From: Methanoculleus horonobensis | Lineage (GTDB): Archaea; Halobacteriota; Methanomicrobia; Methanomicrobiales; Methanoculleaceae | Direction: 5' to 3' | Assembly: GCF_001602375.1 (NCBI RefSeq) | Contig: NZ_BCNY01000004.1 | Location: 39,416-103,415, forward strand | DNA: 64,000 nucleotides | Shown here: positions 44,500-52,374 of the stretch, piece by piece | How the letters are laid out: each line of letters starts with the position of its first letter | Position numbering within the stretch: position 1 is the stretch's first letter | Notes under the pieces: generated by a model | Database searches by the model: none | Seen by the model: the letters and a program-made list of their open reading frames with translations, nothing else | What the model was told of the DNA's origin: nothing | Program-made: the position numbers and the translations under genes

Positions 44500-44847
44500 T
44501 CACTTATTTTCGTATTTTCCGTAGGCATTCGTCCAGGTATCGGCTATCTTGAGAAATGCAGGATACCCGTTTTGTCCGATGAACTCGATTGCCTGCTTAT
44601 ACTTTTTGTATTTGTACCCGTTTTTGGTATAGAATTCGTTCAGTGTCCGGCATCCCTGGAGCTCGGGACAATCCGCACAGGATGTGTAGCCTTTCTTCAT
44701 GCAGCACACCTTTATCCTGCACCTGGCCTTGTCGATATCCCGCTCGCCGGTATCGTAGCCGAGTTTGCATCCTTTGCACGTTTGTCCCTTCAGTACCTTG
44801 CATGTCCCGCAATACGCCCCACAGCAGCCTATCTCTGTTAAAGACAT
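44500..44847 (-). CDS. Cys-rich DUF3795-like protein
   Basis: 115 residues with eleven cysteines in its first ~65 residues: IGCCGAYCGTCKVLKGQTCKGCK and CRIKVCCMKKGYTSCADCPELQGC (each shown in part). This is the DUF3795 pattern, probably a metal- or zinc-binding protein common in methanogens and clostridia. The C-terminal part (YKYKKYKQAIEFIGQNG) is basic and helical. The function is unknown. Confidence 0.85.
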   Translation of the reverse strand: MSLTEIGCCGAYCGTCKVLKGQTCKGCKLGYDTGERDIDKARCRIKVCCMKKGYTSCADCPELQGCRTLNEFYTKNGYKYKKYKQAIEFIGQNGYPAFLKIADTWTNAYGKYENK

Positions 44848-44929
44848 ACTATCAGATGCTCTGTTTTAGTGATGATGTATCTTCCGAAATACGATTGCTC
44901 TGAAGGTTTTTAGTCGCTCTCTTCCCATA

Positions 44930-45070
44930 TTGCCTGACAGGCTGATTGAGTTCCTCAACTTGCTGCTTGCTGGAGTCGTGCTCGTGGCAAGCGTGTTTAT
45001 GGTTCTGGATGCTCACGAGTTGAGGAATGCTGTCTGTCTGTGGCAGAGGGGGGATTTGCTGGATGATTTG
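44930..45070 (+). pseudogene. Fragment of an HdeD-like gene
   Basis: The translation LIEFLNLLLAGVVLVASVFMVLDAHELRNA then RGDLL matches the C-terminal end of the HdeD-like protein encoded at 34090-34989 (LVDLLVFLLAGIVLMAGAFLVLDAYGMRNA then EGDFA), at well over half of positions. Upstream helices are missing and the frame runs on past the normal end to 45184. It is therefore the tail of a lost paralogue, in the AT-rich stretch next to a transferred-looking gene. Confidence 0.7.
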
Positions 45071-45235
45071 TCTCTTCCAACCGGTGGAGGAACCGCCCTG
45101 TTCCACCTATTCGATTTAGCCGTCGGAAAGCCATATCAGAATCCTGCTTATCCGTTCCGTGAGATTAGGAATATTTATGTCTGACAAATTCGGAAAAGGA
45201 TTAATTGTAATAAAATAACTTCTGTGTGTGGTAAT

Positions 45236-46318
45236 ATGCCAATAGAGGTTGGTCTCTGGAACATTTCATCCAATAAAGCACAAAGAATAGAGTATTCTTC
45301 AATTAATTCTGAAAGAAGGCTTGAAGACATCCTCACTGATGACATTTCAATTCTCGATGAGGATCTGTTGTTAATTGGAAGACAGGTGCCTACGATTTTT
45401 GGGAAGTACATCGATCTTTTAGCGATTAACAAAGACGGGAAACTCACTATCATTGAATTGAAGAGAGATAGGGCCCCCCGGGAAGTAATAGCACAAATTT
45501 TGGATTATGCTTCGTGGGTTAAAGACTTGTCATACGATGATGTAAAAAATTATTGCCAAGATTACCATGAAATGGATTTTGAATCCCTCTTCGCCGAAAA
45601 ATTTGGAATTGCACCTCCCGAAATGATCAATCAAGAGCATAACATGCTGATTGTATGCTCGGAGCTCGATAACGAAACAGAAAGAATACTGAATTATCTA
45701 TCTGATAACTATTACGTCCCAATTAACGCTGTGTTCTTCAGATTTTTTACCGACTTGGGATCAGACTATTTGACGCGCAGTTGGTTGATTGATCCCGTTA
45801 AAGTTGAGGAGAAGTCAAGTAACTCAAGGTTTCAAAATAAAGGAGAAGGTTGGAACGGCCGTGATTTTGTTGTAAATATTGATGAATACGACGGAATATC
45901 AACGTGGGAAGATTCGATAAAATATGGTTTTATTTCTGCGGGAAGAGGAAAGTGGTATCATCAAACTCTCAATAACCTATTCCCGGGAGCAAGAGTATTT
46001 GCGATGCTCCCAAAAAGAGGGTACCTTGGTGTAGGAGAAGTACTAGCAAATAGCGTCCCTATTACGGATTTTTTCGTTTTGGAAGGAGAAAAAGGTGTTC
46101 CAATTTTAGACGTCCCATTGAAGTGCGAAACAATAAAAGAATACTCGGATGATCCCAAAATGTGTGAGTACCTGGTTCGCGTTAGGTGGATAACTACAAG
46201 CCCAGAAGATCAGCCATATTGGGAAAAGGGATTGTCTGCTAATCAAAATAGTGCATTTAAATTAAGAAATAAGTTCACACTAGACAGATTAACAAAGCAT
46301 TTTGGATTAGATGACTGA
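45236..46318 (+). CDS. NucS/DUF91-like PD-(D/E)XK nuclease, AT-rich
   Basis: 360 residues. The N-terminal domain resembles NucS/DUF91: IGRQVPTIFGKYIDLLAI then KLTIIELKRDRAPREVIAQ, giving Asp60, Glu74 and Lys76 of a PD-(D/E)XK site. The C-terminal ~170 residues (GRDFVVNIDEYDGISTWEDS, GFISAGRGKW) are of unknown type and could bind DNA or a modified base. Codons are strikingly AT-rich (aaa, gaa, att) next to GC-rich neighbours, and the gene sits just before tRNA-Glu, both signs of transfer. It might be a defence or repair nuclease. ATG at 45236 is chosen over GTG at 45224. Confidence 0.8.
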   Translation: MPIEVGLWNISSNKAQRIEYSSINSERRLEDILTDDISILDEDLLLIGRQVPTIFGKYIDLLAINKDGKLTIIELKRDRAPREVIAQILDYASWVKDLSYDDVKNYCQDYHEMDFESLFAEKFGIAPPEMINQEHNMLIVCSELDNETERILNYLSDNYYVPINAVFFRFFTDLGSDYLTRSWLIDPVKVEEKSSNSRFQNKGEGWNGRDFVVNIDEYDGISTWEDSIKYGFISAGRGKWYHQTLNNLFPGARVFAMLPKRGYLGVGEVLANSVPITDFFVLEGEKGVPILDVPLKCETIKEYSDDPKMCEYLVRVRWITTSPEDQPYWEKGLSANQNSAFKLRNKFTLDRLTKHFGLDD

Positions 46319-46608
46319 TGTGGATTTAGTGCGGGGGTTGTACTAAAATCTTCAACTTCTTTTCATTGATCTACCCTCCTCATTGTGAGGATAGTTATTA
46401 ACCCAGAATGAAACGACGTAGAGCCTATATGAATCGTATAGTCCTCGCAGTACCGGTTAATCGTAATTCTCCGAACCCTGTTAAATCTGGTTGTGGAATG
46501 TGTGATCGTGGATGGTCAGAGCTCTGAATCGTGGTTCCACTGTCATAAAACAGTCTTTCTGCCCGCAGTTTTAGGTGTGACAGCAGAGTTTTTGCCCTCA
46601 AAACAAGA
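46319..46608. other. AT-rich spacer between the nuclease gene and tRNA-Glu
   Basis: About 290 bp with no gene-like frame; an inverted repeat (cctcctcattgtgagga) is near 46376-46392. The 3' end of tRNA-Glu faces this spacer. I searched by eye for a copy of the tRNA 3' end further left (an attachment-site duplication) and found none. Confidence 0.4.
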
Positions 46609-46681
46609 TGCTGCTAAGGGGATTCGAACCCCTGTCGTCGGCGTGAAAGGCCGACATGATTGGCCCCTACACTATAGCAGC
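46609..46681 (-). tRNA. tRNA-Glu (anticodon TTC)
   Basis: 73 nt without encoded CCA. The acceptor GCTGCTA pairs with TAGCAGC. The anticodon stem GTCGGC/GCCGAC holds the loop CTTTCAC with anticodon TTC. The T arm is AGGGG-TTCGAAT-CCCCT. The discriminator base is A. The cloverleaf is complete with no intron. In methanogens tRNA-Glu also feeds tetrapyrrole synthesis through glutamyl-tRNA reductase; whether its position about 4.5 kb from the F430 genes matters is unknown. Confidence 0.97.
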
Positions 46682-46767
46682 GAATTGATGCACCGAAGTG
46701 CTATACAACTTGGGCGTGTGCGGATAAAAAAGTTATGCCTGGGAAATCCCGGCCGGCCCGGTTCTCC

Positions 46768-47637
46768 TCACTCGCCGATCGGGCTTCCTTCCTTCTGGGT
46801 GACGGTCTTGAAGGCCGCCATCAGCTGCCGGGTGACGGGGCCGGGCTTGCCGTTCCCGATGACGCGGCCGTCGATCTCGCGGATCGGGCCGACCTCCGCC
46901 GCGGTTCCGGTGACGAAGACCTCGTCGGCGGTGTAGAGGTCGAAGTAGCCCAGGTTCCGCTCGAGGAGGGTGATGCCCATCGACTCCGCGATCTCGAGGA
47001 CGACCGCCCGGGTGATGCCGCGCAGGTTGTTCAGGGTCGGCGGGGTGACGATGGCGCCGTCCTTGACGACGAAGATGTTGTCCCCCGAGCCCTCGGCGAT
47101 GTAGCCCTTGGTGTCGAAGAAGATCGCCTCGTCGACGCCGCGGTAGTTCGCCTCGATCTTCGCGAGGATGTTGTTCAGATAGTTCAGGCTCTTGACGTTC
47201 GGCGGCATCGACTCCGGCGGGGTGCGGCGGACCGAGACGCAGACCGCCCGGAGCCCCTTCTCGTAGAGGTCGCCGTACATCGCGCCCCAGGTGACGGCGA
47301 TGACGATGACGGTCGGCTTTTCGCACTTCCGGGGGTCGAGACCGAGGTCGCCCTTGCCCCTCGTCACGATCGGGCGGATGTAGGCGTCCCGCAGGTTGTT
47401 CTTCCGGAGCGTCTCCTTGATCGCCTCGGCCATCTCCTCCCTCGTGATCGGGACGGCGAGGTCGATCGCCTTCGCCGAGTCGTAGAGCCGTGCGATGTGC
47501 TCGTCGAGACGGAAGACCCTGCCGTTGTAGGCCCGTATCCCCTCGAAAACGCCGTCGCCGTAGAGGAGCCCGTGGTCGAAGACCGAGACCTTCGCCTCCT
47601 CCTCGGGGACGAATCTGCCGTCGAGATAAATTATCAT
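46768..47637 (-). CDS. ilvE: Branched-chain amino-acid aminotransferase
   Basis: 289 residues, typical length. Class IV PLP aminotransferase landmarks: [45 protein letters not shown], the PLP lysine Lys149 in [14 protein letters not shown], and [14 protein letters not shown] with [10 protein letters not shown]. It makes valine, leucine and isoleucine from their 2-oxo acids. The start at MIIYLDGRF (47637) is preferred to the ATG at 47715, which would add residues outside the family. It lies between tRNA-Glu and the F430 operon and has its own TATA-like AGATACAA. Confidence 0.95.
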   Translation of the reverse strand: MIIYLDGRFVPEEEAKVSVFDHGLLYGDGVFEGIRAYNGRVFRLDEHIARLYDSAKAIDLAVPITREEMAEAIKETLRKNNLRDAYIRPIVTRGKGDLGLDPRKCEKPTVIVIAVTWGAMYGDLYEKGLRAVCVSVRRTPPESMPPNVKSLNYLNNILAKIEANYRGVDEAIFFDTKGYIAEGSGDNIFVVKDGAIVTPPTLNNLRGITRAVVLEIAESMGITLLERNLGYFDLYTADEVFVTGTAAEVGPIREIDGRVIGNGKPGPVTRQLMAAFKTVTQKEGSPIGE

Positions 47638-47802
47638 GGGAATAGTGTGGTATCGATTTGCTTGTATCTTTTGCGTTTCGTGCACCGCCCGGCGGCGGCC
47701 GAAACGGCGCGGCAATCTCCGGTGTGTAAGAAGGCGCGGAAGCGTCTTCTCTCAGGGTCGAAGGTGCGGAGAACGCGGAGTCTCGAAAACCGTATTGCCC
47801 AG

Positions 47803-49167
47803 TCAGCCCCGGCAGCAGTCCACAAAGTGCGCGAGCATCCCCCTGCTCGTCACCGGGTGGAGGTGCGTGTAACTCCCGATCGTCCGGTCGCGGACCGCGC
47901 CGTCGAAGCCGTCCCGGATCCCGCTCCCCCGGCTCAGCCGGTAGGCGAACCGCGTCTCCGGCGCGAGGTCGACGCTGCTGTAGTGGAACTCGTGGCCGCG
48001 GAACGCCGCCTCGCCCATCGGGCTCCCTGCCGCGCTCGTCCCGACGACATAGCCGAGCATCCGGCGTGCGGGCATCCGTGTCTCCCCGGCAAAGACCCCG
48101 GCGAGGTCGTAGGTCTCCTCTCCGGAGCCCGCGAACCCCGGGGCGAGCACCATCCGGTCGGTGAGGTAGATCAGCCCCCCGCACTCCGCGTAGATGGGGG
48201 TGCCGTTCCGCGAGACCTCTCTGAGCCCCTCCCGCATCGCGGTGTTCGCCTCGAGCTCCGCGCCGAAGAGTTCCGGGTAGCCGCCGCCGAGGACGTAGCC
48301 GTCGGCCTCCGGCAGCCGATCGTGAATCGGGGAGAACGGAACCGTCTCGGCCCCGCACGACGCAAGGATATCGAAGAGATCGGCGTAGTAGAAGTTGAAC
48401 GCCTCGTCGAGCGCGACGCCGATCCGGACGTCCGGGTCGGCCGCCTTATAAACGGAGTTCTCCTCCGCCGGCGGTTCGCCCTCCCGTGCGAGCGCGAGCA
48501 GTCCGTCCAGGTCGACGTGATTGGCGATCATCCGCTTCACCGTCTCGATGCGTGAGAGGAACTCGCCGTGCTCCTGCCCTTCCCGGTAGGGGACGAGGCC
48601 GAGGTGGCGCATGGCAAGTTCCATCTCCTCCGTCCGGGGGATGACCCCGACGACGGGAATACCGCAGTAGTGCTCGATCGCACGGACGGCCTTCTCCCGG
48701 TGGCGGGTTCCGGTGACGTTGTTCAAGATGACTCCCCGGATATCGACGTCGGTGTCGAAGGCCACAAAGCCCTTCACGAGCGCCGCCGCGCTCCGGGTGA
48801 TGCTCCGGGCGTTGACGACTAAAACGACCGGCAGGTCGAGTTGCTTCGCGATCGCGGCCGTGCTCCCGAGGTCGGTGAGCGCCTCCGCGCCCTCGAAGAG
48901 CCCCCGGACCCCCTCGACGACCGCGACGTCCGCTCCCCGGCAGCCGTGGGCATAGACCGCCCGAACCTCGTCCGGGCTCATCACGTAGCCGTCCAGGTTC
49001 CGGCAGGGCCGCCCCGTCACCCCGGCAAGGTAAGAGGGGTCGATGTAGTCCATCCCCACCTTGAAGGTCTGGACGATCCGGTCGGTCGAGAGGAGGGCCG
49101 AGAGTGCGAGCGTGATGCTCGTCTTCCCGCTCCCGGATCGGTCGCCGGCGACGAGGAAGGACTTCAT
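47803..49167 (-). CDS. cfbB: Ni-sirohydrochlorin a,c-diamide synthase
   Basis: 454 residues. CfbB amidates the a and c side chains of Ni-sirohydrochlorin with glutamine nitrogen, the second dedicated step to coenzyme F430. The N-terminal P-loop domain has GDRSGSGKTS (8-17), GMDYIDPSYLAGVTGRPCRN and VEGVRGLFEG. The C-terminal glutaminase domain has VLGGGYPELF and Cys329 in IYAECGGLIYL, with His in HEFHYSS and YTHLHP. It is close to cobyrinate diamide synthase (CbiA) but is assigned to F430 by its neighbours cfbA, cfbD and cfbE. The start overlaps the cfbD stop by 4 bp. Confidence 0.95.
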   Translation of the reverse strand: MKSFLVAGDRSGSGKTSITLALSALLSTDRIVQTFKVGMDYIDPSYLAGVTGRPCRNLDGYVMSPDEVRAVYAHGCRGADVAVVEGVRGLFEGAEALTDLGSTAAIAKQLDLPVVLVVNARSITRSAAALVKGFVAFDTDVDIRGVILNNVTGTRHREKAVRAIEHYCGIPVVGVIPRTEEMELAMRHLGLVPYREGQEHGEFLSRIETVKRMIANHVDLDGLLALAREGEPPAEENSVYKAADPDVRIGVALDEAFNFYYADLFDILASCGAETVPFSPIHDRLPEADGYVLGGGYPELFGAELEANTAMREGLREVSRNGTPIYAECGGLIYLTDRMVLAPGFAGSGEETYDLAGVFAGETRMPARRMLGYVVGTSAAGSPMGEAAFRGHEFHYSSVDLAPETRFAYRLSRGSGIRDGFDGAVRDRTIGSYTHLHPVTSRGMLAHFVDCCRG

Positions 49168-50228
49168 CGCATGCTCCGGAGGACTTCCCCGAACTCGCTT
49201 GCGACGATATTCCGGACGCCGAGGGTCTTCGGGTGCAGGTCGATCTCGACCATGACGTGCCGGTGCCCCATCTCCCGGAGCGGCGCCACCTGCCGGGGGC
49301 CGTTCGTGACCGAGAAGACCTCGATGCCTTCTGTGTACTCCGGCGGGACGGCGTGCGGAACCCCGACCATGAGGGCGAAGTCCGGAGCAATCTCCCGGAG
49401 CCGCTCCCCGACCGCAGGGCCGTTTGCCCCGTACTCGTCGAGCGCCCCGAGGAGTTCGGGGTCGACCCCGCGCTCCCGCATCCCGGCAAGGATCCGCCGG
49501 GCGTCCTCCCCGACCTTCGGGAGGCCGCGGCCTTCGAGGTTCGCGACGTAGGTGATCGCGGCCTCCGGGCAGGCGTCGTGGAGCGCGATGAGCTCGTCGG
49601 CGAACATGTAGGCGGTCTCTTTCTTCGCGTTCATGACTGCGACCCCCCTCGCGCCCGAGTCGGCGAGTTCGACGAGGCGTTCCGCCGCGACGTGCTTGAG
49701 ATCGCCGCGAGACGGCTCGATGTAGTTCCGCGAGGCCGCTCCCCGCAGCCGCTCCACCTCGTTTGCCTTCGCTAAAAGGTATCGCTGGCGTTCGAGTTCG
49801 TCGGCGCTGATCCAGCCCGCGGCAGAGGCGGGCTCGAGCGTCGCAATCACCCCGTCGATGTTCTCGCGGAACCCCGCGTGGATGTCCACGGCGATCGCCG
49901 GGGTCGCTACCCCCGCGTCGTGGATCGCCGACTGGAGGTCTTCACCGATGATCATCGAGACACACGTCCCTACGACCGCCATCCGGTGGGGTGAGAACGT
50001 CTCTTCTGCGTAACGGAGAACCCGCATCAGCGGATCGTGCCCGCCGAAGATGAACTCGTTGTCGGCAAGCGACGTCGTCAGCACCCGCATGCCGTCCTCT
50101 TCGAGGAGACGGGCGTGCTTGAACGAGCAGCCCGACGGGCCGTGGAGGATAGCCACGTCCACCCCCAGGTCGCGGGCGGTATAGAGCGCCGCGACGATAG
50201 AACTCGGTCTTGGTTGAATGTAGTCCAT
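49164..50228 (-). CDS. cfbD: Ni-sirohydrochlorin a,c-diamide reductive cyclase, NifD-like subunit
   Basis: 354 residues. CfbD is the nitrogenase-like catalytic subunit that, with its NifH-type partner CfbC, reduces and cyclises the macrocycle. Fe-S ligand candidates are in GPSGCSFKHARLL and VVGTCVSMIIGEDL. It is shorter than NifD, as expected for a CfbD homodimer. The start at MDYIQPRPSSIVAALYTAR (50228) has GGAGATAAG upstream and is preferred to an ATG at 50240. cfbC is not adjacent: the gene before it is cfbE and the one after is cfbB. Confidence 0.94.
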   Translation of the reverse strand: MDYIQPRPSSIVAALYTARDLGVDVAILHGPSGCSFKHARLLEEDGMRVLTTSLADNEFIFGGHDPLMRVLRYAEETFSPHRMAVVGTCVSMIIGEDLQSAIHDAGVATPAIAVDIHAGFRENIDGVIATLEPASAAGWISADELERQRYLLAKANEVERLRGAASRNYIEPSRGDLKHVAAERLVELADSGARGVAVMNAKKETAYMFADELIALHDACPEAAITYVANLEGRGLPKVGEDARRILAGMRERGVDPELLGALDEYGANGPAVGERLREIAPDFALMVGVPHAVPPEYTEGIEVFSVTNGPRQVAPLREMGHRHVMVEIDLHPKTLGVRNIVASEFGEVLRSMR

Positions 50229-50230
50229 AC

Positions 50231-51388
50231 TTATCTCCACGTCTTTACCGCGAGGACGATCGCGCCCGCCGGGGTGATCGCTCTGGCGGCCTCGAGCCCC
50301 GCGGCGATCGTCGCCGCCGGATACCCTTCCCCGACGTAGACCGTCTCCGCAGGGGCGACGGTCGATACCGTCCGCAGGATCTCGTTCCTGGAGAACCCCT
50401 CGCAGATCGCCCGTGCCTCCTCGCCGATGACGAGTGTCAGGGGTGCGCCGCCGGAGAGTTCCCTTGCGTAGCGGGCGGCTTCAACGGTGGTCGCCATGTT
50501 CGTCCCGCTGTTTGCGTTGTCGACGATCAGGATCTCGCCCTCCCGCCGGGCCGCCATCCGGCCGGGCAGGGCAGTAAACCGCCCGAGGGGGGAGGGATCG
50601 ACCCCGAGCACGCAGGCGGCCGCGGCCGCGAGCGCGAGCGGTGTCCGGTAGCCCGGGAGGGTAGTGAGCGGGTTCTCAAATGACCCGGCGATCCCGTTCC
50701 CGGAGTAGCGGCAGGTTCGCCCCTCGAAGGATACCATACTGTCGGCCGCGACCGCTCCGGGGAGGTCGATCCCCGGCGGGAGCACGACCGTCCGTGCCCG
50801 GGAGAGCAGCCGGCACTTCTCCGCGATCGCGCTCTTCTTCCTCGCCGCGACCGGATAGTCCTCCGGCGAGGTCAACACCGCCACGTCACCGGCGGCGGCG
50901 ACCCCGAGCGACTCCTCGGCGACCAGCCAGCCGCCGATCCGTTCGGCCTCGCGCACCGCCGGGATCAGGGAGGCGGGAGTGATGCTCTTCTTCCAGAGCA
51001 GTTCCCGCTCCGGGTAGCGGTAGGTTCCGGTCGAGGTGTGCAGGATGCCTGGCCCCGGCAGGAGCGTTGCGAGGGCGTGGGCGGTCGTGGTCTTCCCCCG
51101 TGTCCCGGTGATCTCGATGAAGGGGTGTGGGAGCCGGTCGTCGTCGAGAATCCTCTTCACCGCCTCATGGTGCGAGACCGCGGGGCCGTGGCGTCGCAGA
51201 AGAGGGTGATCGGGATCGAGGTGAACCGGTGCGGTGACGAGATCGTAGGTCCGGACGAGCGCCTCCTCGATGGGGATGCCGGCCAGCCCCCGGTAGACGT
51301 CCACCTCGTCCACCCGGTGGCCGGCACCACGGAGTGCCCCGGCGAGTTCCGCCCCGCCGTGGATGGTATCCAGCACCAGGACTCGCAT
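50231..51388 (-). CDS. cfbE: Coenzyme F430 synthetase (Mur ligase family)
   Basis: 385 residues. CfbE uses ATP to close the last carbocyclic ring of F430. Mur-ligase signs: P-loop ITGTRGKTTTAHAL (95-106), the middle domain LLWKKSITPASLIP, VLTSPEDYPVA, and the C-terminal LPGRMAARREGEILIVDNANSG. The stop is 2 bp from the cfbD start, with the cfbD ribosome site in its last codons. Order cfbA-E-D-B differs from the A-B-C-D-E order I recall from other methanogens. Confidence 0.94.
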   Translation of the reverse strand: MRVLVLDTIHGGAELAGALRGAGHRVDEVDVYRGLAGIPIEEALVRTYDLVTAPVHLDPDHPLLRRHGPAVSHHEAVKRILDDDRLPHPFIEITGTRGKTTTAHALATLLPGPGILHTSTGTYRYPERELLWKKSITPASLIPAVREAERIGGWLVAEESLGVAAAGDVAVLTSPEDYPVAARKKSAIAEKCRLLSRARTVVLPPGIDLPGAVAADSMVSFEGRTCRYSGNGIAGSFENPLTTLPGYRTPLALAAAAACVLGVDPSPLGRFTALPGRMAARREGEILIVDNANSGTNMATTVEAARYARELSGGAPLTLVIGEEARAICEGFSRNEILRTVSTVAPAETVYVGEGYPAATIAAGLEAARAITPAGAIVLAVKTWR

Positions 51389-51393
51389 ATTGT

Positions 51394-51801
51394 TCAGGGT
51401 TTTAGTTCGGCGACCGCTTCGGACGCGTTCTTCAGCATCAGTTCGGCAAGGAGCGGGTCGCTGCCGATGGGGTTGGCGTAGACGAGTGGTACAGACTTCC
51501 CGTTCAGCTGGAACGTTCCAAGCCGTTCTCCTTTCGGGAGGCCGAGGATCTCGGGGATGTCCTGGTTGATGTGGACGCCTTTTGCGAGGAAGAGCGGGAC
51601 GACGACCAGCATCTCGATATTCTCGTCCCGGAACGCCTCGAGCTGCTCCTCCACCGTCGGGGTGTTGAGGCTCATGAATCCGGGTTTGACGATGTAATCG
51701 TCCGTCTTCTCGGCGATGAGTTTTGCAGTGGTCTCGATCAGTTCCTTATTGTGGGGGAGCTTGCTCCCGTGTCCGACCAGTAACATGCCTTTCATAGCCA
51801 T
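51394..51801 (-). CDS. cfbA: Sirohydrochlorin nickelochelatase (CbiX small type)
   Basis: 135 residues, the short homodimeric CbiX form. CfbA inserts Ni(II) into sirohydrochlorin, the first F430-specific step. Metal-binding histidines are His11 in LLVGHGSKLPHN and His77 in VVPLFLAKGVHINQDIP. It is first gene of the operon, 5 bp upstream of cfbE. The promoter lies in the 75-bp gap to the divergent nuclease gene, with TTTAATATAG as TATA box on this strand (~51826-51835). ATG at 51795 is a possible alternative start. Confidence 0.95.
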   Translation of the reverse strand: MAMKGMLLVGHGSKLPHNKELIETTAKLIAEKTDDYIVKPGFMSLNTPTVEEQLEAFRDENIEMLVVVPLFLAKGVHINQDIPEILGLPKGERLGTFQLNGKSVPLVYANPIGSDPLLAELMLKNASEAVAELKP

Positions 51802-51876
51802 ATGTTACAAGGTACTACGATACTATATTAAAATAATTACCGATTGTTTTTAAGGCCCCGATCCAAAACTTATCTG
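51802..51876. promoter_or_regulatory. Divergent promoter region of the F430 operon and the marker-9 operon
   Basis: 75 bp of AT-rich sequence separate the two operons. TTTAATATAG reads toward cfbA; a T-run with TTTTTAAGG (~51846-51854) reads toward the nuclease gene. Such close packing makes joint control by one regulator possible. Confidence 0.5.
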
Positions 51877-52374
51877 ATGGCAAACTTCGAACGGGAGATC
51901 ACTTACTGCATCAACCGATTCTTCACGCACCGGCAGATCCACGGGTTCGCCTACCGGCTCAAGCAGAGCAAATTCAATACCCAGTACGTCGACGTCCTCG
52001 TGGACTCCCTCGACCCCCGCTACTACCTGGCCATCGAGTGCAAGTCGATATCGGGCAAGAAGATCTACTTCTCCCAGCACTTCCACTTCGACAAGCACAA
52101 AGTCCATCAGATCGACGCAATCACCGACTTTATCGGGAAGACCGGCCGCCGGGGGTTCCTTGCCGTGGAGTTCCGGTTCGGTGCGGGGAGGGCAAAGGAG
52201 GCGTACCTCATGCCCTGGGACACGGTTCTCGGGTATTACGGGAACGTCCCGGGCATCTCGATAGACGATTTCCGGCTCTGCTGTACGCTCGACCGCTCCG
52301 GTGAGGAGTACGATCTGCCGGGACTCGACACAAATCAATATCCTCTCTCACTGCCAACTGATGGAGAAGTATGA
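51877..52374 (+). CDS. Small PD-(D/E)XK nuclease-like protein
   Basis: 165 residues. The core is FNTQYVDVLVDSL then YYLAIECKSISG, giving Asp39, Glu54 and Lys56 of a PD-(D/E)XK fold, as in Holliday-junction resolvases and restriction enzymes. An N-terminal helix with EREITYCINRFFTHRQIHGF resembles archaeal resolvase beginnings (the conserved Glu and basic helix). The cellular role is unknown. It is first in an operon whose next gene overlaps by 4 bp and encodes methanogenesis marker protein 9. The start at MANFEREITY is preferred to the ATG at 51844. Confidence 0.75.
   Translation: MANFEREITYCINRFFTHRQIHGFAYRLKQSKFNTQYVDVLVDSLDPRYYLAIECKSISGKKIYFSQHFHFDKHKVHQIDAITDFIGKTGRRGFLAVEFRFGAGRAKEAYLMPWDTVLGYYGNVPGISIDDFRLCCTLDRSGEEYDLPGLDTNQYPLSLPTDGEV

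Noticed and set aside
44930..45184. Intact 84-residue gene
   Set aside because: Only the first ~45 residues match the HdeD-like tail; the rest is unrelated readthrough, so it is treated as a fragment.
46319..46681. Integrated element with attachment-site duplication at tRNA-Glu
   Set aside because: No second copy of the tRNA 3' end was found to the left and no integrase gene is present; only composition and position hint at transfer.
46735..48555. 606-residue plus-strand open frame
   Set aside because: It lies antisense to ilvE and cfbB, which are strongly supported; composition is that of a GC-rich shadow frame.
47803..49167. Cobyrinate a,c-diamide synthase for B12 (CbiA)
   Set aside because: The fold is the same, but cfbA, cfbD and cfbE are adjacent and overlapping, so the F430 function is favoured.
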